A stretch of DNA of 27,894 nt from Caldilinea sp. CFX5 (GTDB lineage Bacteria; Chloroflexota; Anaerolineae; Caldilineales; Caldilineaceae). Below, one piece after another: positions 7,070 through 14,366 of the stretch. The stretch is taken from the NCBI GenBank assembly GCA_021405325.1, contig QWII01000125.1, positions 1 to 27,894 of the forward strand, written 5' to 3'. A program made the translations under genes and the position numbers. The notes under the pieces were generated by a model that had not been told where the DNA came from, searched no databases, and was given only the letters and a program-made list of their open reading frames with translations. How positions within the stretch are numbered: position 1 is the first letter of the stretch; each line of letters begins with the position of its first letter.

Positions 7070-8008
7070 ATGCCAATGACCGCCAGAACAATCACGGCCA
7101 GGCCCGGTATGAGTTTGCGGGTGCGTGAGGCTGTTGCGGGCTATCTATTTCTCACGCCCTGGCTAATCGGCCTGCTCTGTTTTGTGATTGGGCCGATGCT
7201 CGCCTCGGCGTACTTCAGTTTTACCAACTCGGATGTGGTCAATACCCCCAAATTTGTTGGGTTGCGGAACTACGAAGATATTTTTACCAGCGACCGGCTC
7301 TTCTGGCCGGCTATGTTTCGTACCTTCCGCTATGCGATCATCGTCGTGCCTTCGGCGTTGATTGGTTCTTTGCTGGCGGCGATGCTGCTCAATCAGGCGC
7401 TCAAGGGGACGATTTTCTTCCGCACCTTTTTCTTTATGCCCCATCTGACGCCGATTGCTGCGTCGGCTGTGCTCTGGGCCTGGATGTTCAACCCGGATGT
7501 CGGGCCGATCAACTACTTTCTGCGCGATATTGGGATTGCCAACCCGCCCGAATGGTTCCGTTCGCCCCAGTGGGCCATGAGCGGGTTGATCATTATGGCG
7601 ATGTGGGGCGCCATCGGCGGCAATACGATGTTGATCTTTCTGGCCGGCTTACAAGGCATCCCCCAAGAACTTTATGAAGCGGCGTCGATTGATGGCGCCT
7701 CACCTTTGGCCAAATTTTGGAATGTAACCATCCCCTTACTGACGCCGACGATTTTCTTTAATCTGGTGTTAGGCATCATTGGGGCGCTGCGCGTCTTTAC
7801 CGCCGCCTTTGTCGCCACTGGTGGTGGTCCGGCCTATGCTACCCACTTTTATGCGCTCTACATCTACGAACGCGCCTTTAAGTATTTCGAGATGGGGTAC
7901 GCTTCGGCGCTAGCCTGGATCTTCTTCTTTATCATGTTTGTGTTCACCTTTATTCAGTTCCGCGCTTCACGGCGCTGGGTTTATTACGCTGGGGAGAGGA
8001 ATGACTAA
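7070..8008 (+). CDS. Sugar ABC transporter permease, MalF/UgpA-like (CUT1)
   Basis: A 312-residue integral membrane protein with about six transmembrane helices, the first at roughly residues 22-48. The cytoplasmic EAA loop that contacts the ATPase is at about 202-225 (YEAASIDGASPLAKFW, then TIPLLTP). It would form a heterodimer with the next permease to import sugars. Two in-frame ATGs exist (7070 and 7076). The GAAAGG at 7061-7066 is only 3 bases from the first and 9 from the second, so 7076 may be the real start. Its TAA overlaps the next ATG by one base (TAATG), indicating tight coupling. Confidence 0.92.
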   Translation: MPMTARTITARPGMSLRVREAVAGYLFLTPWLIGLLCFVIGPMLASAYFSFTNSDVVNTPKFVGLRNYEDIFTSDRLFWPAMFRTFRYAIIVVPSALIGSLLAAMLLNQALKGTIFFRTFFFMPHLTPIAASAVLWAWMFNPDVGPINYFLRDIGIANPPEWFRSPQWAMSGLIIMAMWGAIGGNTMLIFLAGLQGIPQELYEAASIDGASPLAKFWNVTIPLLTPTIFFNLVLGIIGALRVFTAAFVATGGGPAYATHFYALYIYERAFKYFEMGYASALAWIFFFIMFVFTFIQFRASRRWVYYAGERND

Positions 8009-8925
8009 TGGCCCAAGAAGCACTTGCCCAACGCAACGCGCCTGTCCTGCAGGCGTCTACCACCGTTCGCACGATCCAACGGCAACAATTGATTGGTCGC
8101 ACCATTCTGTACATCATTGCAATTGGGGCGTCGATTCTCTTTATGTTGCCCTTTGCCTGGACCATTTTTTCGTCGCTCAAGACCCCCAGTGAACTTTATA
8201 TGTTCCCACCGCGCTGGTTGCCGGAAACACCGCGTTTTGGCAATTATGCTGAAGTCTTTGAGCTTGCGCCCTTTGGTCGCTGGCTCTGGAATTCGTTCTA
8301 TGTCGCCGGGGTAGCAACCTTTGGCGCAGTGCTATCGGCGGCTGTTACCGGCTACTCGTTTGCCCGCTTCCGTTACCCTGGCCGTGATCTGCTCTTTATG
8401 TTGACGCTCAGCACCTTGATGCTACCTACCGAAGTAACGTTGATCCCGCTCTATCTGCTCTTTAACAAGATCAAGTGGCTGGACACCTACCTGCCGCTGA
8501 TTGTCCCCTCATTCTTTGGCGGCGGGGCGTTCTTGATCTTTATGATGCGCCAATTCTTTATGACGATCCCGATGGATCTCGATGAGGCGGCGCGCATTGA
8601 CGGCGCCGGCTACCTGCGCATCTTCTGGCAGATTCTGCTGCCGCTCTCCGGCCCTGTGCTGGCGACGGCCGCTGTCATCACCTTTATCGGGGATTGGAAT
8701 GCTTTTCTCTTTCCCTATATTATTTTGAATGACAAACTCAAGTTTACGATTGGCATTGGCATCAAATACTTCCAAACCATTGCCGCCAACATCGACTCCA
8801 TGGAGCCACGCGAAAACTTGCTCATGGCCGCTAGCATGATGATGACCACCCCCATCATTATCCTGTTTTTCACCGCGCAACGCTATTTTGTACGCGGCAT
8901 CGTTATGTCGGGAATCAAGGGGTGA
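8008..8925 (+). CDS. Sugar ABC transporter permease, MalG/UgpE-like (CUT1)
   Basis: A 305-residue permease with about six transmembrane helices. The EAA loop lies near residues 191-212 (DEAARIDGAGYLRIFWQILLP). The first helix follows a polar cytoplasmic N-terminus of about 30 residues. The protein pairs with the preceding permease. GAGAGG (7994-7999) upstream can serve as ribosome site. Its TGA stop is the first part of a repeated TGAGTGAGTGG stretch that opens an intergenic inverted repeat. No ATP-binding subunit is encoded nearby; CUT1 systems often share an ATPase encoded elsewhere. Confidence 0.92.
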   Translation: MAQEALAQRNAPVLQASTTVRTIQRQQLIGRTILYIIAIGASILFMLPFAWTIFSSLKTPSELYMFPPRWLPETPRFGNYAEVFELAPFGRWLWNSFYVAGVATFGAVLSAAVTGYSFARFRYPGRDLLFMLTLSTLMLPTEVTLIPLYLLFNKIKWLDTYLPLIVPSFFGGGAFLIFMMRQFFMTIPMDLDEAARIDGAGYLRIFWQILLPLSGPVLATAAVITFIGDWNAFLFPYIILNDKLKFTIGIGIKYFQTIAANIDSMEPRENLLMAASMMMTTPIIILFFTAQRYFVRGIVMSGIKG

Positions 8926-8926
8926 G

Positions 8927-9005
8927 TGAGTGGCGAGTGGTGGGTGGTGGGTAGCGAGTCATTTTGACCTGCCACCCACCACCTGCCACCCGCCATCTGC
9001 CACCC
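8927..9005. repeat. Word-type inverted repeat between permease and binding-protein genes
   Basis: The left arm is made of words like GTGGCGAGT and GGTGGGT, the right arm of CCACCCACC and TGCCACCCGCC. A perfect core stem pairs 8943-8952 with 8974-8983. It starts inside the stop region of the second permease and ends about 25 bases before the ribosome site of the binding protein. It may alter the expression ratio within the operon. Confidence 0.7.
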
Positions 9006-9043
9006 AATCTACATTTCTTGTTTCATCTAAGGAGGATCGCTTC

Positions 9044-10369
9044 ATGTTGAACCAAACGTTAAGTCGCCGTCGCTTTTTGATTGGCACGTCGGCAGTCGCC
9101 ACCGCAGCCTTTGTGGCGGCCTGCGCCCCAGTTGCCCAGACCGGGCAGAGCGGCGGCGGCGAAGCTGCCCCCAGCGCCGAAGGCACAACCATCGTCTTTC
9201 ACTCGCGCTTAGGCTCCCATGCCGACTGGCACAAGTCGCGCGTGGCGCTCTTTGAGGAGCAGAACCCTGGCATCAAGCTGCAGATCGATGAGCTGGATGC
9301 GGGCGAAATGATTGCCAAGTTGTATGCCATGGCCGCCGGCGGCAACCTGGGTGACATCTGCTGGACCTATCTGAATACGATGACGGAACATGTCAAGAAG
9401 GGCGTTGTAGCGCCCCATGACGATGTGATTGCCGCCAACGGCTTTGATACCTCGGTCTTCTGGCCGGCGATTATGAAGGCGTTGACCGTGGACGGTAAAA
9501 TCTATGGCATCCCCAACCACGGCCACTTTGGCACCGTCGTCTACTACTTCAACCAGGATCTCTACGAAGCCGCCGGCGCCGATCTGCCAAACCCGGACTG
9601 GACATCTGACGATCTGGTTGCTGGCGCGATGAAGGTAACGAGTGCGCCCGATACTTGGGGTTTCCGCTCCAATCAAGGGTCCGAACACACCCCGTCCTAT
9701 GTGCGCATGTTTGGCGGCGAGGTATTGAGCGAAGATGGCACCAAGTGCTTGCTGGGCGAAGAAAAAGCCGTGGCGGCCTTGCGCTGGCTCTATGAACTCA
9801 AGAGCACCCATCAGGTTGATCCCTGCATCTGTGGTGATCAGATCCGTGAGAACTTTGTGGCCGGCAAGGTCGGCGCCTTTAACACAACGCCCGGTCTGGT
9901 TGCCGAATTCAGTAAAGTCACCGATTGGGCTTTCAAGTGGGATGTCACCGCGGCGCCGCTCGGCCCGGATGGCATTCGCGGTTCCCAGGTCTCCGGCGCC
10001 GGTTTCTGTATGACCCCTGGCGCAGCCGAGAAACACCCGAATGAAACCTTCAAGGTGTTAGACTTCTACACCACCAAGGAAGATGGCATCGAACATGTCT
10101 TCGGTGGCGCTGGCAGCCCTGGCACCCGCGATGATGTGTGGGATGATCCGAAGCTGAACGAATTCAACCACATCTACGGCACTATCCGCAAAGCCTTCCC
10201 CGAAGGGCCGAAGCCGTGGCTCTTCCCGGCCAATGCCCGCACCGCCGAATTCAACGATGCGATGGTTGCCAACCTGCAAGGGATCTGGACGGATCAGGTC
10301 GGCTTTGACGAGGGCGTCGAACAGACCATCGGATTGTTACAAGAAATTCTGGATAAAGAACCGTCTTAA
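9044..10369 (+). CDS. Extracellular sugar-binding lipoprotein of the CUT1 ABC transporter
   Basis: A 441-residue family 1 solute-binding protein. I chose the ATG at 9044, preceded by AAGGAGG (9029-9035). The signal begins with a twin-arginine block (SRRRFL, residues 7-12), then a hydrophobic stretch and a lipobox ending AFVAAC, with C27 as lipidated cysteine. Export by Tat followed by lipid anchoring is therefore likely. A serine/glycine-rich linker follows, then the two-lobe domain (for example VDGKIYGIPNHG). It would capture sugar outside the membrane and deliver it to the two preceding permeases. The gene is followed by a strong terminator, closing the operon. Confidence 0.93.
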   Translation: MLNQTLSRRRFLIGTSAVATAAFVAACAPVAQTGQSGGGEAAPSAEGTTIVFHSRLGSHADWHKSRVALFEEQNPGIKLQIDELDAGEMIAKLYAMAAGGNLGDICWTYLNTMTEHVKKGVVAPHDDVIAANGFDTSVFWPAIMKALTVDGKIYGIPNHGHFGTVVYYFNQDLYEAAGADLPNPDWTSDDLVAGAMKVTSAPDTWGFRSNQGSEHTPSYVRMFGGEVLSEDGTKCLLGEEKAVAALRWLYELKSTHQVDPCICGDQIRENFVAGKVGAFNTTPGLVAEFSKVTDWAFKWDVTAAPLGPDGIRGSQVSGAGFCMTPGAAEKHPNETFKVLDFYTTKEDGIEHVFGGAGSPGTRDDVWDDPKLNEFNHIYGTIRKAFPEGPKPWLFPANARTAEFNDAMVANLQGIWTDQVGFDEGVEQTIGLLQEILDKEPS

Positions 10370-10396
10370 GGAATGTTGGTCGATTGACGGTAGGAT

Positions 10397-10430
10397 AAAA
10401 ATACGGACACGCAACCGTGTCCGTATTTTT
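10397..10430. terminator. Bidirectional intrinsic terminator
   Basis: A perfect 15-bp stem (10397-10411 with 10416-10430) with a 4-base CAAC loop. The stem ends in TTTTT on the plus strand and, by symmetry, on the minus strand. It ends the transporter operon 28 bases after its stop and also overlaps the TAA (10431-10429) of the convergent nucleotidyltransferase gene. Confidence 0.93.
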
Positions 10431-11040
10431 ATTGGTCGGTTCCCAGCAGTTTGTCAACCTCGCCAAGTAATTCGTACCAGGCTTCCGTCAAGCCAAGCTT
10501 TTGCGCCCACTCGTCAATGTAGGCCCAATCAAGCTCATCGCCCATGAAAACGATAATCGTAGCAATATCGCGAACATGTTTGGTTTGTTGGCTTAGGCCA
10601 AAATACCGCACCTTGTTCAAAATTAAATCTTCAGGCGAGTGAACGTATACTGTACCCAGTGTGGGTCCTAAATCAACCAACCGCCGACGCGTGAGCGAAA
10701 CGCGTCGATATTCGTCGCCGTAGCGCAACAAAAAAAATTCCGCCTTGTAATGACTATCAAGATGCATGGCGTTGATGGGCAGATCACCTTCTGGCTGAAA
10801 AAGAAGGCGAAGGATGATGTCTGGCGGCACTAACATCCCATGTTTGGCGAGTTCTTGTGAAAGACGATCAATTTGGTCGCCAGGCAGGTTGATAACGACA
10901 TCAAAGTCACGCGTGGTACGGGCCTCGCCCCACGCCGCAACGGCGACCGCTCCGCCGATTAAATACTCGAGATCAATCGCCTCCAGAGCATCGATTACAG
11001 AGCGGGCGAATTCCTCAAAGGTTACTTCGGGTTTTGCCAT
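10429..11040 (-). CDS. Nucleotidyltransferase-fold protein (AbiEii/MNT-type, possible toxin)
   Basis: A 203-residue protein with the minimal nucleotidyltransferase signature: YLIGGAVAVAAWG (G29-G30), then RTTRDFDVVI with the metal-binding pair D45 and D47. A third conserved area, SPEDLILNKVRYF near 135-147, is typical of the family. Many such small NTases are toxins or partners in toxin-antitoxin or abortive-infection pairs; enzymatic role here is inference. Its ATG overlaps the upstream 106-residue gene by 26 bases, so the two are translationally coupled. The TAA lies inside the intrinsic terminator. A second, truncated NTase start lies upstream at 11441, showing that the module has been duplicated. 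Confidence 0.82.
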   Translation of the reverse strand: MAKPEVTFEEFARSVIDALEAIDLEYLIGGAVAVAAWGEARTTRDFDVVINLPGDQIDRLSQELAKHGMLVPPDIILRLLFQPEGDLPINAMHLDSHYKAEFFLLRYGDEYRRVSLTRRRLVDLGPTLGTVYVHSPEDLILNKVRYFGLSQQTKHVRDIATIIVFMGDELDWAYIDEWAQKLGLTEAWYELLGEVDKLLGTDQ

Positions 11041-11335
11041 TTCTTTTCTCCAACGCTCTTTTGATCATCTCACCGCTGCGCACAATCCGTAACGCTTCTG
11101 TGTCACTAAGTTCCGGTTCACGTAGGCGCAGTCGGTGAACGGCGATGCTTTCCACGAACTTAATCATTGACACCATTTGGGCAAAACGCTGGGCTGCTGT
11201 AAGACTACGCGATAGCCTAATTTGCTCTGGATCAATTTCCGCCACAGCACCAGCGATCATCCGCTTAATTCGCTCGTCAATCAGTAACGGTTGCTTCAAA
11301 CGCATCCGTTCAGTGAAAGAATTAAATGTTGACAT
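11015..11335 (-). CDS. 106-residue partner protein of the nucleotidyltransferase (copy A)
   Basis: A small soluble protein I cannot assign by name. It has a conserved N-terminal block (IDERIKRMIAGAVAEID), a helical middle (TAAQRFAQMVSMIKFVE) and a PELSDTEALRIVRSGE block near the C-terminus. It is about 50% identical, without gaps, to the equally long protein at 11417-11737. I chose the ATG at 11335 (MSTFNS), which has GAGG upstream and matches the paralogue's start. It overlaps the nucleotidyltransferase start by 26 bases. Role as the antitoxin or partner of the NTase is inferred from this fixed pairing. Confidence 0.75.
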   Translation of the reverse strand: MSTFNSFTERMRLKQPLLIDERIKRMIAGAVAEIDPEQIRLSRSLTAAQRFAQMVSMIKFVESIAVHRLRLREPELSDTEALRIVRSGEMIKRALEKRNGKTRSNL

Positions 11336-11441
11336 AAGAAAACCTCGGAAAGGGTTGTCGGCCATAGTCGAATTCTGTTGGTTCCAGCGCATCTAAAACC
11401 AGACGCACATAATCCTTTAGCCTAATCGGTTCGTTCGCCAT
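11322..11441 (-). pseudogene. Truncated second copy of the nucleotidyltransferase gene
   Basis: An ATG at 11441 overlaps the 3' end of the upstream small gene by 25 bases, mirroring the 26-base overlap in the intact pair, and has GGAGG before it. The first 26 codons align without gaps to the intact NTase: nine identities plus many conservative changes, for example VRLVLDALE against ARSVIDALE, ending FDY against LEY. The similarity stops exactly where the GG motif should start. The frame then runs into the next gene's leader and ends at a TAA after 39 codons. It lacks the whole active site. Confidence 0.7.
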
Positions 11442-11737
11442 CGTTCCTCCACCTTGGCCCGAAAGACCAGCCCCCTTTGGCGCACGGCAAGCACAGCTTC
11501 ATCTTCGCTCAACTCCGGCTGCTTTTGGCGTAAACGAACAGCGCTAACTCGTTCCGCCGTTCGCATCATCGATAAAGCTTGCCAAACGCGTTGCGCTGGT
11601 GTCATCGTGCGGGAAAGCGCAGTCTGCGCAAGATCAATTTCAGCAACGGCGCCGGCAATCATCTGCTTGATCCGTTCATCAATGACCAATGGTTGTTCCA
11701 ATCGCATGGGATCAGTTGAAGGATTTGCTGTTGACAT
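11417..11737 (-). CDS. 106-residue partner protein (copy B), paired with the truncated nucleotidyltransferase
   Basis: This paralogue of the 11015-11335 protein has the same length, the same N-terminal block (IDERIKQMIAGAVAEID) and the same PELSEDEA block; about 53 of 106 positions are identical by hand count. I chose the ATG at 11737 with GAGG upstream; a start five codons earlier at 11752 is possible. It appears intact and is first in the transcript, downstream of an extended -10 promoter. Its own nucleotidyltransferase partner is reduced to a remnant, so it may now act alone or on the remaining NTase. Function unknown. Confidence 0.72.
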   Translation of the reverse strand: MSTANPSTDPMRLEQPLVIDERIKQMIAGAVAEIDLAQTALSRTMTPAQRVWQALSMMRTAERVSAVRLRQKQPELSEDEAVLAVRQRGLVFRAKVEERWRTNRLG

Positions 11738-11788
11738 AAGAAACCTCATCAAGCATTACCGGCTCACCATACACATAACAGTAGGCTG

Positions 11789-11816
11789 ATTATACCACAA
11801 TTTTCCACTTTGACAC
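11789..11816 (-). promoter_or_regulatory. Extended -10 promoter of the nucleotidyltransferase module
   Basis: On the minus strand TGGTATAAT carries a perfect -10 (11794-11789) with the extended TG. A weak -35, GTGTCA (11816-11811), lies 16 bases upstream. Its -35 shares bases with the divergent sulfatase promoter. Confidence 0.65.
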
Positions 11817-11839
11817 AGTGCAACGCCCCAACCGATAAT
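11810..11839 (+). promoter_or_regulatory. Sigma-70 promoter of the sulfatase gene
   Basis: TTGACA (11810-11815), 18 bases, then GATAAT (11834-11839). Transcription would begin about 40 bases before the ATG at 11884. Confidence 0.6.
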
Positions 11840-11851
11840 AGCGCTATCATC
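11834..11851. promoter_or_regulatory. Palindromic operator candidate over the sulfatase -10
   Basis: ATAGCGCTAT (11838-11847) is a perfect 10-bp palindrome, extended to GAT...ATC on the outside with one mismatch. It overlaps the -10 and start region of the sulfatase promoter, a typical repressor position. Function is inferred. Confidence 0.42.
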
Positions 11852-11883
11852 TTTTACCATTCTGCCAATTATAAGGATCGATC

Positions 11884-13335
11884 ATGCAACCTATGAACCT
11901 GCTTTTTATCATGTCCGACGAACATCAGCGCAACGTCACCGGCTGTTATGGCCACCCCATTGTGCAAACGCCCAATCTGGATCGCTTGGCAGCCCGTGGC
12001 ACACGCTTTACCCATGCTTATACCAATTGCCCCATCTGTGTCCCCTGTCGCGCTTCGTTGGCGACGGGGCGTTATGTCCACCAGATCGGTCACTGGGACA
12101 ACGCCTTTCCCTACATTGGCGCCGTGCCGGCGTGGGGTCATCGCTTGCAAGAACAAGGTCTACGTGCTGACTCTATCGGCAAACTGCATTACCGCCGCGC
12201 CGAAGACAATGATGGTTTCACCCAAAAACATGATGCCATGTATGTGGCCGAGGGCATCGGCGAGTTGATCAGTTGCATCCGCGAGAACCCACCCTTACGC
12301 AAAGGGCGCAGCGGCATCCTCAACGCTGGACCGGGCGAATCGTCCTATCTACGTTATGATGCTCGCATTGCTGACCATGCCTGTGACTGGCTGGCCGCCC
12401 ATGCCAACGACGAAAAACCGTGGGCGCTCTTCACCTCATTTGTCAACCCTCACCCGCCCTTTACCGCACCGCCGGAACTCTATGACCTTTATCCGGTCGA
12501 CGAAATGCCGTTGCCATCACAATGGCGGCAGGAGGAGTGGCCCGACCAACCGGCGCTCGCCTTTCTCCGCCGCTACTTTGGTTGGGAGGGCGGCTTTACG
12601 GCTGACGAAGTCCGTAACGCCATTGCCACCTACTATGCCATGTGTACTTATGTCGATCAGAAGATCGGCCAGGTGTTGACGGCGCTGGAAGAGCAGGGTT
12701 TAGCCGAACGAACCCGCATCATCTACACCAGCGATCATGGCGCGATGATGGGAGCCAAGGGGCTGTGGGGGAAATTTACCCTGTATGAGGAAGCGGCAGC
12801 CATTCCGTTCCTGTTGGCGGGGCCGGATGTGCCGCAAGGGAAGGTCGTCAACACACCGATTTCGCTGGTCGATTGCTTTCCCACCATCTTAGAAGCTGTC
12901 GGTGCGCAACCGTCGCCGGCTGATGCTGCGTTGCCGGGCGAATCGCTTTGGGCCATCGCCCAAGCGTCTAACCGTGAACGCACCATCTTTAGCGAATATC
13001 ACGCCGCCGGTACACGCAACGGGATTTACATGGTTTGTGATGGCCGCTATAAGTATATCCACTACCTGCATGAACCGGCGCAACTCTTTGATCTGGTCAA
13101 CGATCCGGCGGAGGAGCATAATCTGGTCGGCAATCCGGCTTATGGAACCACTGTTGCTGATTACGAAAGCCGGTTGCGTACTATTGTCGATCCGGTGGCG
13201 GTTGATATACAGGCGAAGGCGGATCAGCAAGCAAAATTGGAGGCATTTGGTGGCGAAGAAGCGGTCTTGAAGCGGGGCTTAAGCAATTCTGCCATTCCAG
13301 GGGAAGCGCCCGTTTTTCATCAGATGAAGCGCTAA
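11884..13335 (+). CDS. Sulfatase (formylglycine-dependent type I family)
   Basis: A 483-residue alkaline-phosphatase-fold sulfatase of usual length. The formylglycine motif is C52-V-P-C-R56-A-S-L-A-T-G, which fits C-x-P-x-R with an unusual C at the fourth place. Metal-ligand candidates are D12 in MSDEH and the later TSDHGAMMG with D and H. It would cleave sulfate esters from a sugar or other organic sulfate. No signal peptide is visible (the chain begins MQPMNLLFIMSDEH), so it should act in the cytoplasm, unlike many polysaccharide sulfatases. No formylglycine-generating or anSME enzyme is encoded in the window. A near-consensus promoter and a palindrome precede it, and AAGGAT serves as ribosome site. 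Confidence 0.92.
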   Translation: MQPMNLLFIMSDEHQRNVTGCYGHPIVQTPNLDRLAARGTRFTHAYTNCPICVPCRASLATGRYVHQIGHWDNAFPYIGAVPAWGHRLQEQGLRADSIGKLHYRRAEDNDGFTQKHDAMYVAEGIGELISCIRENPPLRKGRSGILNAGPGESSYLRYDARIADHACDWLAAHANDEKPWALFTSFVNPHPPFTAPPELYDLYPVDEMPLPSQWRQEEWPDQPALAFLRRYFGWEGGFTADEVRNAIATYYAMCTYVDQKIGQVLTALEEQGLAERTRIIYTSDHGAMMGAKGLWGKFTLYEEAAAIPFLLAGPDVPQGKVVNTPISLVDCFPTILEAVGAQPSPADAALPGESLWAIAQASNRERTIFSEYHAAGTRNGIYMVCDGRYKYIHYLHEPAQLFDLVNDPAEEHNLVGNPAYGTTVADYESRLRTIVDPVAVDIQAKADQQAKLEAFGGEEAVLKRGLSNSAIPGEAPVFHQMKR

Positions 13336-13340
13336 TCTTC

Positions 13341-13389
13341 ACACGGATAGGAGGGAGCACCGTTTGTCCGTGCTCCCTCCTATCCGTGT
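13341..13389. repeat. Perfect 20-bp hairpin between convergent genes
   Basis: Arms 13341-13360 and 13370-13389 are perfectly complementary with a 9-base loop. It begins six bases after the sulfatase stop and ends 21 bases before the HtpX stop on the other strand. No T-run follows on either side, so termination, if any, would be factor-dependent; it probably at least protects 3' ends. Confidence 0.85.
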
Positions 13390-13409
13390 AAAGCATGTTT
13401 TGCGCAAGG

Positions 13410-14366
13410 TTAATACCACAAATTCATCATGCGCCACCCCGGCTGACGGGTGATTTGGGTGTAGTTGCCCGGTAAGGCAAAGGGCGCCTGTTGAGGCATG
13501 GCGATGGGTTGATATTGCTGCGGGTTCAACTCTTGCAAGCGGGCAATGCGGTCTTTGGTGTGGGGGTGGGTGCGGAAGATCGACGGATCAGGGACGCCGC
13601 GCCCCGGAAAGAGTACCTGTTGCCAGATGTTGGTCGAGTAGTATTCCAACTTTTGCAACGCATTCATCAAGCCGACGGGGTCGCGCGTCAACTGAATGGC
13701 GTCCAGGTCGGCGTCAAATTCGCGTGTGCGCGAAAGCGCCAGTTGCAGCAGGCCACTGATAAAGGGGGCCACAATCAGCAGCAGAATCGCCCACCAGGAG
13801 ATGGGCGCGCTGCCCATAAAGATGAGGGGCAAGTTGACGAGCAGCAGGAACTTGCCAAAGGTCGAGAAGAGATTCGTCACCCGGCTGATCACGTCGGCCA
13901 CATTCATCGAGCGCATGTCATTGTTGCGGATATGGCTCATCTCGTGGGCCAGGACGCCGGTTAACTCGCGCAGGTTCAGCCCGCGCAAAAGGCCGTCGGT
14001 CAGCCCAATGGCCGCGTTGCGCCGGTTGCCGACGGCAAAGGCGTTTAACATGCGGCTTGGCACATAATAAAGAACCGGCACAAAGGGCAATTGCGCCCGG
14101 CGCGCCAGTTCCTCCATAATCTGGTATAGTTGCGGCGCTTCGGCGGCAGTCAAGGGCCGGGCGCGATACATGCGCAGCACCAACTGTGGCGAGACCTGCT
14201 GCCCAAAGAGCACCAGAATCCCGCCCAGGATCACTGCCCAGATGATCCCTGTTTGGCCAGCCACCAGCCAACCCAAGAGGGCCAGGAGCGCCAACATACC
14301 GCCCAAGAGCAGCACGGTGTGCAACCAATTACGAAAGTCGTGATTAACAGCAACGTCTTGCTTCAT
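13410..14366 (-). CDS. htpX: HtpX-type membrane zinc metalloprotease (M48 family)
   Basis: A 318-residue membrane protease. Two hydrophobic helices lie at about residues 16-56. The zinc motif is H141-E142-M-S-H145 and the third ligand is E216 in SRTREFDAD. Two further hydrophobic segments lie between (about 172-210). Family members degrade damaged membrane proteins and act in envelope quality control with FtsH. A C-terminal tail of about 50 residues is rich in Q and P. The ATG at 14366 overlaps the TGA of the DUF2887/Rpn-like gene (ATGA), so expression is coupled to that gene, an unusual partner. Confidence 0.9.
   Translation of the reverse strand: MKQDVAVNHDFRNWLHTVLLLGGMLALLALLGWLVAGQTGIIWAVILGGILVLFGQQVSPQLVLRMYRARPLTAAEAPQLYQIMEELARRAQLPFVPVLYYVPSRMLNAFAVGNRRNAAIGLTDGLLRGLNLRELTGVLAHEMSHIRNNDMRSMNVADVISRVTNLFSTFGKFLLLVNLPLIFMGSAPISWWAILLLIVAPFISGLLQLALSRTREFDADLDAIQLTRDPVGLMNALQKLEYYSTNIWQQVLFPGRGVPDPSIFRTHPHTKDRIARLQELNPQQYQPIAMPQQAPFALPGNYTQITRQPGWRMMNLWY

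Noticed and set aside
8930..9043. Upstream start for the sugar-binding protein
   Set aside because: The added 38 residues are translated from the word-type repeat; ATG 9044 has a strong AAGGAGG and a normal lipoprotein signal.
9209..10036. Long minus-strand frame opposite the binding-protein gene
   Set aside because: It is the complement of a high-GC3 gene with clear family motifs; no ribosome site or recognisable domain.
13341..13389. Classical intrinsic terminator after the sulfatase
   Set aside because: The stem is perfect but no T-run follows on either strand, so it is listed as a hairpin repeat instead.
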